From E44-bin32 sp034430595 (lineage in GTDB: Bacteria > Chloroflexota > Anaerolineae > Anaerolineales > E44-bin32): 64,000 bases of DNA. The notes under the pieces are model-generated. The model worked only from the letters and a program-made list of their open reading frames with translations, was not told the DNA's origin and ran no database searches. A program made the translations under genes and the position numbers. The stretch spans positions 1 through 64,000 of the forward strand of contig DAOUEL010000058.1 of NCBI GenBank assembly GCA_034430595.1, read 5' to 3'. This document shows, piece by piece, positions 32,334 to 39,101 of this stretch. Position 1 is the stretch's first letter; the number at the start of each line of letters is the position of its first letter.

Positions 32334-33419
32334 ATGTCCACGCGATTGGGAATTCTTACTGGCGGTGGGGATGCACCCGGTCTAAACGCCGTGATCAGGG
32401 CAGTCGTGAAAACCGCACATCATGAGTACGGAGCGGTCGTGATCGGCATCGAGCACGGTTTCGATGGATTACTGCAGGATGGCGTCACCCTCGAGCTCAC
32501 TCCGGAGCATGTCCGGGGCATTCTGCCGCAAGGGGGGACGATTCTGGGAGCAGCGAACCGCGGCAACCCGTTTGCTCGCCGTGAAATCCGGGATGGGGAG
32601 GAAGTAGTTGTCGATGTTTCCGATCAGGTGGTTCGCTGCATCGAGGATCTCAAATTAGATTGCCTGATTGTTGTCGGCGGCGATGGAACCCTTCGGATCA
32701 GCTATGAACTCATGGAGAAGGGCTGTCCGATCGTGGGCGTGCCGAAGACGATTGATAACGATATCGGTGGGACCGATATGAGTTTTGGCTTCGATACTGC
32801 CGTCACGACTGCCACGGATGCGATCGACAAACTCCATACCACGGCTGAGGCACACCACCGGGTGATGGTGCTCGAGTTGATGGGCCGCGACGCTGGTTTT
32901 ATCACGCTGCACGCGGGTGTCGCTGGAGGAGCAGATGTCATCCTGATCCCCGAGATCCCCTTTGATTTCGAGCCAATCAGCCGGACGATCCTTGCGCGCG
33001 ATGCATCAGGCCGTCATTTCAGCATCCTCGCAGTCGCGGAAGGGGCGTTCGCAAAAGGGAGAAGCCAGGTTTATTCACGGCCAGGCGATGAGATCGTTGT
33101 CTCACGCCTGGGTGGTGTAGGTCAGATCGTTGGTGAGACGATTGGTGAGAAGTGCGGCATGGAAACACGCGTGACCGTACTGGGCCACCTGCAGCGTGGT
33201 GGCCAGCCGACGGCATTTGATCGCTGGCTGGCGACTCGCTACGGTGCCGCTTCGGTTCGGTTGGCAATGCGCGGTGGCTATGGACGCATGGTTTCATTGC
33301 AAGGGATGGAAATAAAAGACGTGACGTTGGAGCAAGCCCTGGCGGTCCCCAAACGTGTCGACCTATCTGGTGATGCCGTCCAAACCGCACGAGGCCTCGG
33401 AATCTGTTTGGGCGACTGA
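32334..33419 (+). CDS. pfkA: 6-phosphofructokinase
   Basis: A 361-residue PFK that phosphorylates fructose 6-phosphate in glycolysis. Motifs: Thr-Gly-Gly-Gly-Asp-Ala-Pro-Gly-Leu-Asn near residue 10, Gly-Gly-Asp-Gly-Thr near 116, Pro-Lys-Thr-Ile-Asp-Asn-Asp, and Met-Gly-Arg-Asp-Ala-Gly-Phe-Ile. The Gly after Gly-Gly-Asp is typical of ATP-dependent enzymes, whereas the Lys in Pro-Lys-Thr-Ile-Asp-Asn-Asp is shared with pyrophosphate-dependent and group III enzymes. The donor is therefore uncertain. The ATG at 32334 has GAGGTG upstream; the frame is open further back into the preceding gene. Confidence 0.93.
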   Translation: MSTRLGILTGGGDAPGLNAVIRAVVKTAHHEYGAVVIGIEHGFDGLLQDGVTLELTPEHVRGILPQGGTILGAANRGNPFARREIRDGEEVVVDVSDQVVRCIEDLKLDCLIVVGGDGTLRISYELMEKGCPIVGVPKTIDNDIGGTDMSFGFDTAVTTATDAIDKLHTTAEAHHRVMVLELMGRDAGFITLHAGVAGGADVILIPEIPFDFEPISRTILARDASGRHFSILAVAEGAFAKGRSQVYSRPGDEIVVSRLGGVGQIVGETIGEKCGMETRVTVLGHLQRGGQPTAFDRWLATRYGAASVRLAMRGGYGRMVSLQGMEIKDVTLEQALAVPKRVDLSGDAVQTARGLGICLGD

Positions 33420-33454
33420 TTTGGCTGCTGATCCATTGATCGAGGTGCACTATC

Positions 33455-33874
33455 TTGGAAGTGAATCAAAAATCTGGCCTACGTCAATACGAACGATGGT
33501 TCATCCTCGGGGCGATTCTCGCGCTCTCCTTGTTCTTGATCGAAGCGGGGGTGGCTGAAATCCTGATCGGCAACGATAACGCATGCCGGGAGGGCCTCCG
33601 CCACATGCGCCTGGCGCCGGACGCGTTCTCAGCATGTCAACCGGAATGGGTGTGGTTCATGTTACGAGCGGTCTCGCGCGGTTGGACGTGGTTGATCGAT
33701 GCCAGTTCTCCGCCATTGCTTGGCTGGGTGGTGATGGGCATTTATTATGCTGTGCTGGGCGGGATGAGCCAGCAGCTATCCAGGAGATCCGGGTGGATTT
33801 TCTTTCTGCTGCTGCAGCTGGGTACGTTCGCAATCGTCGCTGGCTTGGGCTATATACGGCAGTTCATCGCCTAG
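33455..33874 (+). CDS. Small membrane protein of unknown function
   Basis: A 139-residue protein not recognised. It has three probable membrane helices (about residues 15-38, 85-104 and 113-134), a polar loop of about 45 residues with two cysteines between the first two helices, and no catalytic motif that can be seen. The TTG start at 33455 has GAGGTG seven bases upstream. It follows pfkA by 35 bases and ends before a perfect hairpin terminator, so it may be in the same transcript as pfkA. Confidence 0.65.
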   Translation: MEVNQKSGLRQYERWFILGAILALSLFLIEAGVAEILIGNDNACREGLRHMRLAPDAFSACQPEWVWFMLRAVSRGWTWLIDASSPPLLGWVVMGIYYAVLGGMSQQLSRRSGWIFFLLLQLGTFAIVAGLGYIRQFIA

Positions 33875-33908
33875 TCGATCTCGTTATTATCGCACATCGG
33901 ATGAATGC

Positions 33909-33935
33909 AAAGAGCCGCCAGTGAGGCGGCTCTTT
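33909..33935. terminator. Terminator between convergent units
   Basis: AAAGAGCCGCC (33909-33919) and its exact complement (33925-33935) form an 11-base stem with a 5-base loop. Each strand ends its stem in CTTT. It closes both the pfkA-side transcript and the minus-strand small unit. Confidence 0.8.
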
Positions 33936-33940
33936 GGTGC

Positions 33941-33982
33941 GCTGCGGCGTCCCTATCCAATCAGGAGGAGGGACGCCGCAGC
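33941..33982 (-). other. Attenuator-like hairpin overlapping the small peptide gene
   Basis: GCTGCGGCGTCCCT (33941-33954) and AGGGACGCCGCAGC (33969-33982) are an exact 14-base inverted repeat with a 14-base loop. On the minus strand its first arm is the Ala-Ala-Ala-Ser part of the 17-residue reading frame, and its second arm contains that frame's stop codon. A translating ribosome would open it. The terminator at 33909-33935 follows. Confidence 0.65.
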
Positions 33983-34006
33983 ACGTTGGTCAGATTGATA
34001 AACCAT
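33953..34006 (-). CDS. 17-residue leader-type peptide
   Basis: The minus strand encodes MVYQSDQRAAASLLLIG followed by TAG. Upstream lies AGGAGGTGAT, an unbroken 10-base match to the 16S anti-Shine-Dalgarno, eight bases from the ATG. Its own promoter is at 34062-34090, and a hairpin plus terminator follow. The layout is that of an amino-acid attenuator leader, with Ala and Leu runs near its end, but no gene lies downstream on this strand. It could be a free small protein, a regulatory RNA or a relic. It shares no similarity that can be recognised by eye. Confidence 0.6.
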   Translation of the reverse strand: MVYQSDQRAAASLLLIG

Positions 34007-34061
34007 GGGCATCACCTCCTCCTTTTGAAAGATAGCAATGGTAAAGTGCCTTACTTCGAGC

Positions 34062-34090
34062 AGTATCTCATACGCCAGGTGGAAAGTCAA
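34062..34090 (-). promoter_or_regulatory. Promoter of the small peptide unit
   Basis: On the minus strand TTGACT (34085-34090) and GATACT (34062-34067) are spaced by 17 bases, and TG stands one base before the -10 (extended -10). The expected start is near 34055, about 48 bases before the peptide's ATG. It overlaps the region just past the queA stop. Confidence 0.6.
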
Positions 34091-34118
34091 TCAAAGGATC
34101 AGCATCAAAGGATCAGCA
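34091..34118. repeat. 14-base tandem duplication across the queA stop codon
   Basis: TCAAAGGATCAGCA occurs twice in direct tandem (34091-34104 and 34105-34118). The first in-frame stop of queA is in the second copy, so the duplication does not change the protein. Confidence 0.85.
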
Positions 34119-35124
34119 TCGCATCCCCGAAGGAGTAAAAACGGTAGGCTGCGGAAATGGCGTGCTTGTAAAGCTCGAGAATACGTTCACGCCCGGTGAA
34201 GGCCGAAACCAGCATGAGCAGGGTTGAGCGCGGCAGGTGAAAGTTTGTGATCAACGCGTCAACTGCTTGAAATTCAAATCCAGGAAGAATATAAAGTCGG
34301 GTTGGGCCTTCAAAGGCGCTCAGCTGACCGGGAGAGCCTGCCCGAGCGGCCGTTTCAAGCGTCCGCACGGTCGTGGTCCCAACGGCAACCACCCGTCCGC
34401 CCAGCTCCCGGTGTTGGTTGATCAGATTCACCATTGCCTCGGTAATTGAACACCATTCGCTGTGGATTTGATGCTGCTCAGGGTCTGCTTCGCGGACCGG
34501 AGCGAAGGTATCAAGGCCTACGTGAAGTGTAACGAAGGCCAGCTTAACTCCCGATTCTCGAATGCGTTCGAGCAGCGAATCCGTGAAATGCAATCCGGCC
34601 GTTGGGGCGGCAGCAGAACCGGATTCGTGGGCGTAAACCGTCTGGTACCGACCAGGATCCTTTAAAGGTTCGTGGATATACGGTGGAAGCGGCATCTCGC
34701 CGATCTGGGATAGGCGCTGTTCGACTTCGAGATCGAACTCAAGCAACCGCCGAGCACCCCCGGGCTCGTCCACGACCTGACAATGGCCGCCTGCGATGAG
34801 CTCGAGTTCACGTCCGGTATGAAGGCCTTTTGCACCGACAAGCGCCTCCCATTTTCCAGGGGCAAGGCGTTTGAGCAGCAAGAGTTCAACCACCCCGCCG
34901 CCGGGCAGCTTACGCGCCCACAGCCGCGCCGGAAGAACTCGGGTTTCGTTTAGTACCAGGACGTCCTTGTCTTCGAGAAAACGGGTGATCTGGTTGAATA
35001 CCGTTTCTTCGATCTCTCCCGATCTACGCTTGTACACCAGCAGGCGTGAGGAGTCGCGGGGGTCTGCCGGGTGTTGCGCGATTAACTCGGGGGGCAGTGT
35101 GTAGTCGAAATCGTCGGTGCGCAA
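34105..35124 (-). CDS. queA: S-adenosylmethionine:tRNA ribosyltransferase-isomerase
   Basis: A 339-residue QueA, which builds epoxyqueuosine from the preQ1 base in tRNA. Conserved segments include Phe-Asp-Tyr-Thr-Leu-Pro-Pro-Glu-Leu-Ile-Ala-Gln, Leu-Asn-Glu-Thr-Arg-Val-Leu-Pro-Ala-Arg-Leu, Pro-Thr-Ala-Gly-Leu-His-Phe-Thr and Thr-Asn-Phe-His-Leu-Pro-Arg-Ser-Thr-Leu. The start is a TTG three bases after the DUF2905 stop, consistent with coupling. The operon order ruvB-DUF2905-queA is common in bacteria. Confidence 0.95.
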   Translation of the reverse strand: MRTDDFDYTLPPELIAQHPADPRDSSRLLVYKRRSGEIEETVFNQITRFLEDKDVLVLNETRVLPARLWARKLPGGGVVELLLLKRLAPGKWEALVGAKGLHTGRELELIAGGHCQVVDEPGGARRLLEFDLEVEQRLSQIGEMPLPPYIHEPLKDPGRYQTVYAHESGSAAAPTAGLHFTDSLLERIRESGVKLAFVTLHVGLDTFAPVREADPEQHQIHSEWCSITEAMVNLINQHRELGGRVVAVGTTTVRTLETAARAGSPGQLSAFEGPTRLYILPGFEFQAVDALITNFHLPRSTLLMLVSAFTGRERILELYKHAISAAYRFYSFGDAMLIL

Positions 35125-35127
35125 GGT

Positions 35128-35364
35128 CTATCGATTCAGGAAACGGATGATCAGGCTGAGGACAACGCTCAAGATCAGGCTGATCAAGAGAGAACTGGCG
35201 AGCGGGATGAAGCATGAAAAGTTACCACGCTGAATCCGGATATCGCCGGGCAAACGGCCGATTGGAAGGTCAAATCGCCCGAAAACCCAGAGGACTGCAC
35301 CAACCAATATCAATACTGCGCCTGCCAGCAGGATCCAGCGTGCAAGGGCGTTGATATCGAACAT
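35128..35364 (-). CDS. DUF2905 small membrane protein
   Basis: A 78-residue protein of the DUF2905 family: an N-terminal membrane helix (about residues 10-30), the conserved Leu-Pro-Gly-Asp-Ile motif in a short loop at about residues 37-42, and a second helix (about 50-75). Function is unknown, but the family is commonly encoded between ruvB and queA, as here. It begins 17 bases after the ruvB stop. Confidence 0.88.
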   Translation of the reverse strand: MFDINALARWILLAGAVLILVGAVLWVFGRFDLPIGRLPGDIRIQRGNFSCFIPLASSLLISLILSVVLSLIIRFLNR

Positions 35365-35381
35365 TGGCGGCGTGGCTCCGC

Positions 35382-36410
35382 TTACAGCTCTGGTAATCGA
35401 GCCTGAGGAGAGCTCGGCGGGGTGAAGCCCAGGTGTTCATAGGCATGCGGAGTTGCAACTCGGCCTTGAGGTGTGCGATCGATAAAACCGAGTTGGAGCA
35501 GGTAGGGCTCGATGACGTCCATGATGGTATCCGGCTCCTCGCTGATCGAGGCCGAGATCGTTTGCAATCCCACCGGACCGCCCTGGAACTTTTCGATGAT
35601 GGTGCGCAGCACCCGGCGGTCGGAATCGTCCAGCCCAAGTTCGTCGATATCCAGCAAGTCGAGGGCTTCGTGTGCGATCGCCCGGTCAATGTGTCCATCC
35701 CCACGGACTTCCGCGAAATCCCGTACCCGTCGCAGTAAGCGCAGAGCCACGCGGGGTGTGCCGCGTGCGCGGCAGGCGATCTCTTCCGTTCCGGATGTAT
35801 CAATCCTGACCTCAAGAACCCGCGCGGCACGATTAACGATCGCAGCCATCGATTCGTTATCGTAGAAATCGAGGCGGTGAACTGCTCCAAAGCGGGCTCG
35901 CAGCGGAGCAGTCAGGAGCGCCAGGCGTGTTGTCGCCCCGACAACGGTGAAGTGGGGCAGGTTCAGGCGGAGGGAACGTGCGCTGGGACCCTTGCCGATG
36001 GTCAGGTCAAGGGCGAAGTCCTCCATGGCGGGATAAAGTATCTCCTCGACTGCCCGGCCGAGGCGATGGATTTCATCAATGAAGAGAATATCGCTCTCCT
36101 GGAGGTTGGTCAGGATCGCTGCCAGATCACCGGCGCGCTCGACGGCTGGACCTGAGGTGACCTTCAAGTTGACTGTCATCTCGGTGCTTAAGATGTGTGC
36201 CAGTGTCGTCTTGCCAAGGCCAGGAGGGCCGTAGAATAGGACATGGTCGAGGGCTTCGCCCCGACCCTTGGCGGCCTGGATCAGGATTTCAAGATTCTCC
36301 TTCACCCGATCCTGGCCGATTAATTCGTGTAAGAAGCGTGGCCGAAGGGTCATCTCGGCCAGGTCCTCTTCACTGCGCGCAGGCGAAATCAACCGTTCCT
36401 CTTCCGTCAT
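35382..36410 (-). CDS. ruvB: Holliday junction branch migration helicase RuvB
   Basis: A 342-residue AAA+ motor that drives Holliday junction migration with RuvA. Walker A is Gly-Pro-Pro-Gly-Leu-Gly-Lys-Thr-Thr near residue 62, Walker B is Phe-Ile-Asp-Glu-Ile-His, sensor 1 is Gly-Ala-Thr-Thr-Arg, and the C-terminal winged helix carries the family's Arg-Thr-Pro-Gln-Gly-Arg. ruvA and ruvC are not in the window. A TATAAT lies seven bases before the ATG with no Shine-Dalgarno, so the mRNA is probably leaderless. Confidence 0.96.
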   Translation of the reverse strand: MTEEERLISPARSEEDLAEMTLRPRFLHELIGQDRVKENLEILIQAAKGRGEALDHVLFYGPPGLGKTTLAHILSTEMTVNLKVTSGPAVERAGDLAAILTNLQESDILFIDEIHRLGRAVEEILYPAMEDFALDLTIGKGPSARSLRLNLPHFTVVGATTRLALLTAPLRARFGAVHRLDFYDNESMAAIVNRAARVLEVRIDTSGTEEIACRARGTPRVALRLLRRVRDFAEVRGDGHIDRAIAHEALDLLDIDELGLDDSDRRVLRTIIEKFQGGPVGLQTISASISEEPDTIMDVIEPYLLQLGFIDRTPQGRVATPHAYEHLGFTPPSSPQARLPEL

Positions 36411-36417
36411 GCGGCTG

Positions 36418-36423
36418 ATTATA
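36418..36423 (-). promoter_or_regulatory. -10 box close to the ruvB start (probable leaderless transcript)
   Basis: A perfect TATAAT, preceded by TG, ends seven bases before the ATG at 36410. The same spacing is seen before pfkB at 59103. The -35 region (TTTCGC at 17 bases) is weak. Confidence 0.55.
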
Positions 36424-36661
36424 CAGGAACGGGATACCCTGCGAAAAGGGAAGACTCAGGAGCACACCTCGGGAAGGTTCTTCATCCATGCTTGCTCAGA
36501 CCAGATTCGACGCTCCCGTGTGTGATGGATTGGCCGGCGGCGAGACTTCCCCCCATCTGCGTTTCGTAGACAATCCCAGTTAAAATTGGGGCTGGTGGTT
36601 CGGAACCGTCGGATATTCATTGTGGGATGGATTTTGACCAGCTGGAGTACGGCGAGTACTG
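36424..36661. other. Intergenic stretch without a recognisable gene
   Basis: Between the ruvB promoter and the next plus-strand promoter no frame reads like a protein and no RNA gene is recognised. Short open frames exist but lack ribosome-binding sites and have random composition. Confidence 0.5.
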
Positions 36662-36690
36662 TTGACGCACTCAAAGACCTTCTCTATACT
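36662..36690 (+). promoter_or_regulatory. Promoter of the HEAT-like protein gene
   Basis: TTGACG (36662-36667) and TATACT (36685-36690) are spaced by 17 bases. The expected start near 36697 gives a leader of about 136 bases before the TTG start at 36833. Confidence 0.7.
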
Positions 36691-36832
36691 GTCGCATAGA
36701 TTGATGGAAGATAGACCGAACCCGATGCGGTCTCTTCTACCCGGGTGAAGTTGAGCCCAACATCATGGGTTTTCATTTCCTGAATTATTGCATGGTCATT
36801 CTCGGGACAGACTCGAGCCGGGGAGGAATGGA

Positions 36833-37780
36833 TTGGCGGTCGGGATAGGGCTGCGTCAGGTGCAGCAGGCGATCGAGCGTAAGGCGAGCTTGGTCCAAAA
36901 GAATTTTATCGATCTCAGCATTGAACTCGACGACCTCGGCAGCAAGATGCTCGAGGTGACCGAGGAAGAGCGCAACCAACTGCGCGAGGTTCAGCGCGAC
37001 CTGCGCGCTCGTCAGCAGGTGATCGCCGAGGAAGTCAACCTCTGGCGTACTCGGGCTCGTGCGGTCATGCAGCAAACTGGCGCCAACAGCATCCGTAGTT
37101 TTTTAAATGAGATGCTGGCTCTGAATGAGCCCTTAATCACGCCGATCGTTGAAAGAGCCCTGCACCTGCTGGACCTGCCGCCAGATCAACGCCCGCTGCC
37201 TGATTTCGAGACGAAGACCGAGAAGAAGACCCCGGCTGCTCGCTTGATCGAGCGTGCCCGCAGCGACTTCGACTTACGCGGCAGCGATCGCGGGCTGCGG
37301 CTGCGGGAGGCCGTTACCTTTGCCAACCGGCAGGGGATTGCTCAGGATGATTCGGTGTTGGAAGAAATTACAGCTGCAATGGAGGACAGCGACCCTCTGG
37401 TGCGGGAGCTGGCTGTGATGACTGCGATTCAGATTCACCGTTTCCGGGCTACACGCTACGCTGAACTCGACAAGTCGCACGAATCGGTCCAGATCATGGC
37501 GAAGATGAGCGATCCACTTGTGATACCGGCCCTGGTCGAGATCGTATCACAGCCACGCATGGGCTATATCCAGGAGGAGAGCGAGACGGTCCAATCCAGC
37601 AATTCCCGCTCCCGCATGGTAGCTCTGCTGCGGCTGGTGGAGTGGCATACCGCCGAAGCACAATCTGCAATTCGAAAACTGCGCTTTGATCGCGATGAAC
37701 ACATCGTAAAAGCTGCCGAACGCGCCCTGGAGCTATTCCCTGGTGATTGGTCGGGTCCTCTTAAGCGGTCGGATGCTTGA
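36833..37780 (+). CDS. HEAT-like repeat protein with N-terminal coiled coil
   Basis: A 315-residue soluble protein not assigned to a named family. Residues about 8-85 are charged helices with heptad character (Gln-Gln-Ala-Ile-Glu-Arg..., Glu-Glu-Glu-Arg-Asn-Gln-Leu-Arg-Glu-Val). The C-terminal half (about 165-310) has helix pairs ending in Asp-Pro-Leu-Val-Arg-Glu-Leu and Asp-Glu-His-Ile-Val-Lys-Ala-Ala-Glu-Arg-Ala-Leu, typical of HEAT repeats. The TTG at 36833 is chosen because GGGGAGG lies six bases upstream. A role as scaffold is an inference. It is isolated between ruvB (divergent) and an IS30 element. Confidence 0.75.
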   Translation: MAVGIGLRQVQQAIERKASLVQKNFIDLSIELDDLGSKMLEVTEEERNQLREVQRDLRARQQVIAEEVNLWRTRARAVMQQTGANSIRSFLNEMLALNEPLITPIVERALHLLDLPPDQRPLPDFETKTEKKTPAARLIERARSDFDLRGSDRGLRLREAVTFANRQGIAQDDSVLEEITAAMEDSDPLVRELAVMTAIQIHRFRATRYAELDKSHESVQIMAKMSDPLVIPALVEIVSQPRMGYIQEESETVQSSNSRSRMVALLRLVEWHTAEAQSAIRKLRFDRDEHIVKAAERALELFPGDWSGPLKRSDA

Positions 37781-37790
37781 GAAGGCTTTT

Positions 37791-38876
37791 GTTTTACATA
37801 GGTGGTTTCAAACTTTTAGCGCAACGAGATCGTTGATAACCTCATCTGGTTTCAAGTAGTCCAGCACGGCTCGAGGTCGGTTATTTAGTCGCTGCTGAAC
37901 CTCTTTGATCCTCTTCAGTGGCACTTCCGAGAAGTCTGTACCCTGGGGGAAGTATTGTCGGATGAGCCCATTTGTGTTTTCGTTGGTCCCTCGCTCCCAA
38001 GGCGAAGCCGGGTGGGCGAAATACACTTGGATCCCCGTATCGATGGTGAAGCGCTTGTGCTCGCTCATTTCTTTGCCCTGGTCGTAAGTCAGCGTTTTCT
38101 TGAGTTCGGCCGGGATGGAACGGAGGGCTTTGGCGTAGGCCTCACGGACCGAGACGGCGTCTTTCTTGTTCCCCAAAGGAACCAGGATCGTGTAGCGGGT
38201 GGTGCGCTCCACCAACGTGCCCAGAGCGCTCCGCTTGTACTTGCCGAGGATGAGATCACCCTCCCAATGACCTGGCACCGTCCGATCAGCGACCTCTTCA
38301 GGGCGCTCCTCGATAGATAGCATATCGGCTATCTTGCCCCGTGTCTCGACCTTGTCCCCTGTTTTCCGCTTGCGGCGATAGGCGTGTTCCTGCCGCAGGG
38401 CGGTCACCAGCGTGCGCTTGAGTTCCCCGCGCGGCAAGACATAAATATAGCGGTAGATGGCCTCATGCGAAATGCGCATGCTCACGTGTAGAGGATACTC
38501 CCTTTTGAGGCGCTCGGAGATCTCCTGGGGAGACCACTCCTGGCGGAGCTTGCCCAGGACATACCCGCGCAGTTGTTCGTCTTTCTCCAAACGGGATTTG
38601 CCGTTGCGACGAGAAGAAGCTGTGGCCAAAGCCCTGCGGCTTGCCGAGTAGGCTCGGTATCCACTCCGGCCGCGGTTTCTCTTAATTTCACGGGAGATCG
38701 TAGAAGGGTCTCGGTCCAAAAGCCTGGCAATCTCCCTTTGTGACATCCCCACCGCGAGCGAGCGGCTAACTTCCTCACGCTCGCGGGCAGTGAGGCGCCT
38801 GTACTTTGTGTTTTGCATACGAACGAATTATCCTTCATTCGTTGCACTAAATGTCTGACTCCGCCTAAGTAATAGA
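37791..38876 (-). mobile_element. IS30-family insertion sequence
   Basis: A single transposase gene is flanked by imperfect inverted repeats. The left end near 37791-37827 and the right end near 38840-38876 share the core pattern TTAC-TAGG-GG--TCA-AC then TTTAG-GCAACGA. About 28 of 36 aligned bases agree. The transposase stop lies inside the left repeat. The outer limits are uncertain by a few bases, and no target duplication can be defined. The element sits between the HEAT-like gene and the rpoC promoter. Confidence 0.85.
37808..38818 (-). CDS. IS30-family transposase
   Basis: A 336-residue IS30 transposase that appears full-length and intact. The N-terminal helix-turn-helix is Met-Ser-Gln-Arg-Glu-Ile-Ala-Arg-Leu-Leu then Ser-Thr-Ile-Ser-Arg-Glu-Ile-Lys-Arg-Asn. 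The DDE catalytic core has Trp-Glu-Gly-Asp-Leu-Ile, Thr-Tyr-Asp-Gln-Gly-Lys-Glu and Asn-Glu-Asn-Thr-Asn-Gly-Leu-Ile-Arg-Gln-Tyr. Family members cut and join DNA at the element's ends. Nothing indicates inactivation, so the insertion may be fairly recent. Confidence 0.95.
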   Translation of the reverse strand: MQNTKYRRLTAREREEVSRSLAVGMSQREIARLLDRDPSTISREIKRNRGRSGYRAYSASRRALATASSRRNGKSRLEKDEQLRGYVLGKLRQEWSPQEISERLKREYPLHVSMRISHEAIYRYIYVLPRGELKRTLVTALRQEHAYRRKRKTGDKVETRGKIADMLSIEERPEEVADRTVPGHWEGDLILGKYKRSALGTLVERTTRYTILVPLGNKKDAVSVREAYAKALRSIPAELKKTLTYDQGKEMSEHKRFTIDTGIQVYFAHPASPWERGTNENTNGLIRQYFPQGTDFSEVPLKRIKEVQQRLNNRPRAVLDYLKPDEVINDLVALKV

Positions 38877-38914
38877 ACATCGATCTTCAATGTGTCAGTA
38901 GGGGAGATTTAACC

Positions 38915-38942
38915 TTGACACATCGGAGATCTTCTATATAAT
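38915..38942 (+). promoter_or_regulatory. Consensus promoter of rpoC
   Basis: A perfect TTGACA (38915-38920) and a perfect TATAAT (38937-38942) are spaced by 16 bases. It lies about 40 bases outside the right end of the IS30 element and gives a leader of about 150 bases before the GTG at 39102. The leader has a short hairpin GCGC-GAAAAA-GCGC. Confidence 0.85.
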
Positions 38943-39101
38943 TCCTCTCGTATAGACAGCCGTTCGGTCGGCGCGAAAAAGCGCTTGAGGCGGAAACGTC
39001 TCACGCGCTTGTTTTGCTATGTCTTCCGAGTAGCACGTATGTTCGATCTTAAGTGGAGCCGATAATCAAGAACCATCGCGCACAGCGACGGAGGTATTCG
39101 G

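Noticed and set aside
36456..36674. A 72-codon minus-strand frame in the gap between ruvB and the HEAT-like gene
   Set aside because: Composition is not protein-like and no ribosome-binding site or conserved motif is seen.
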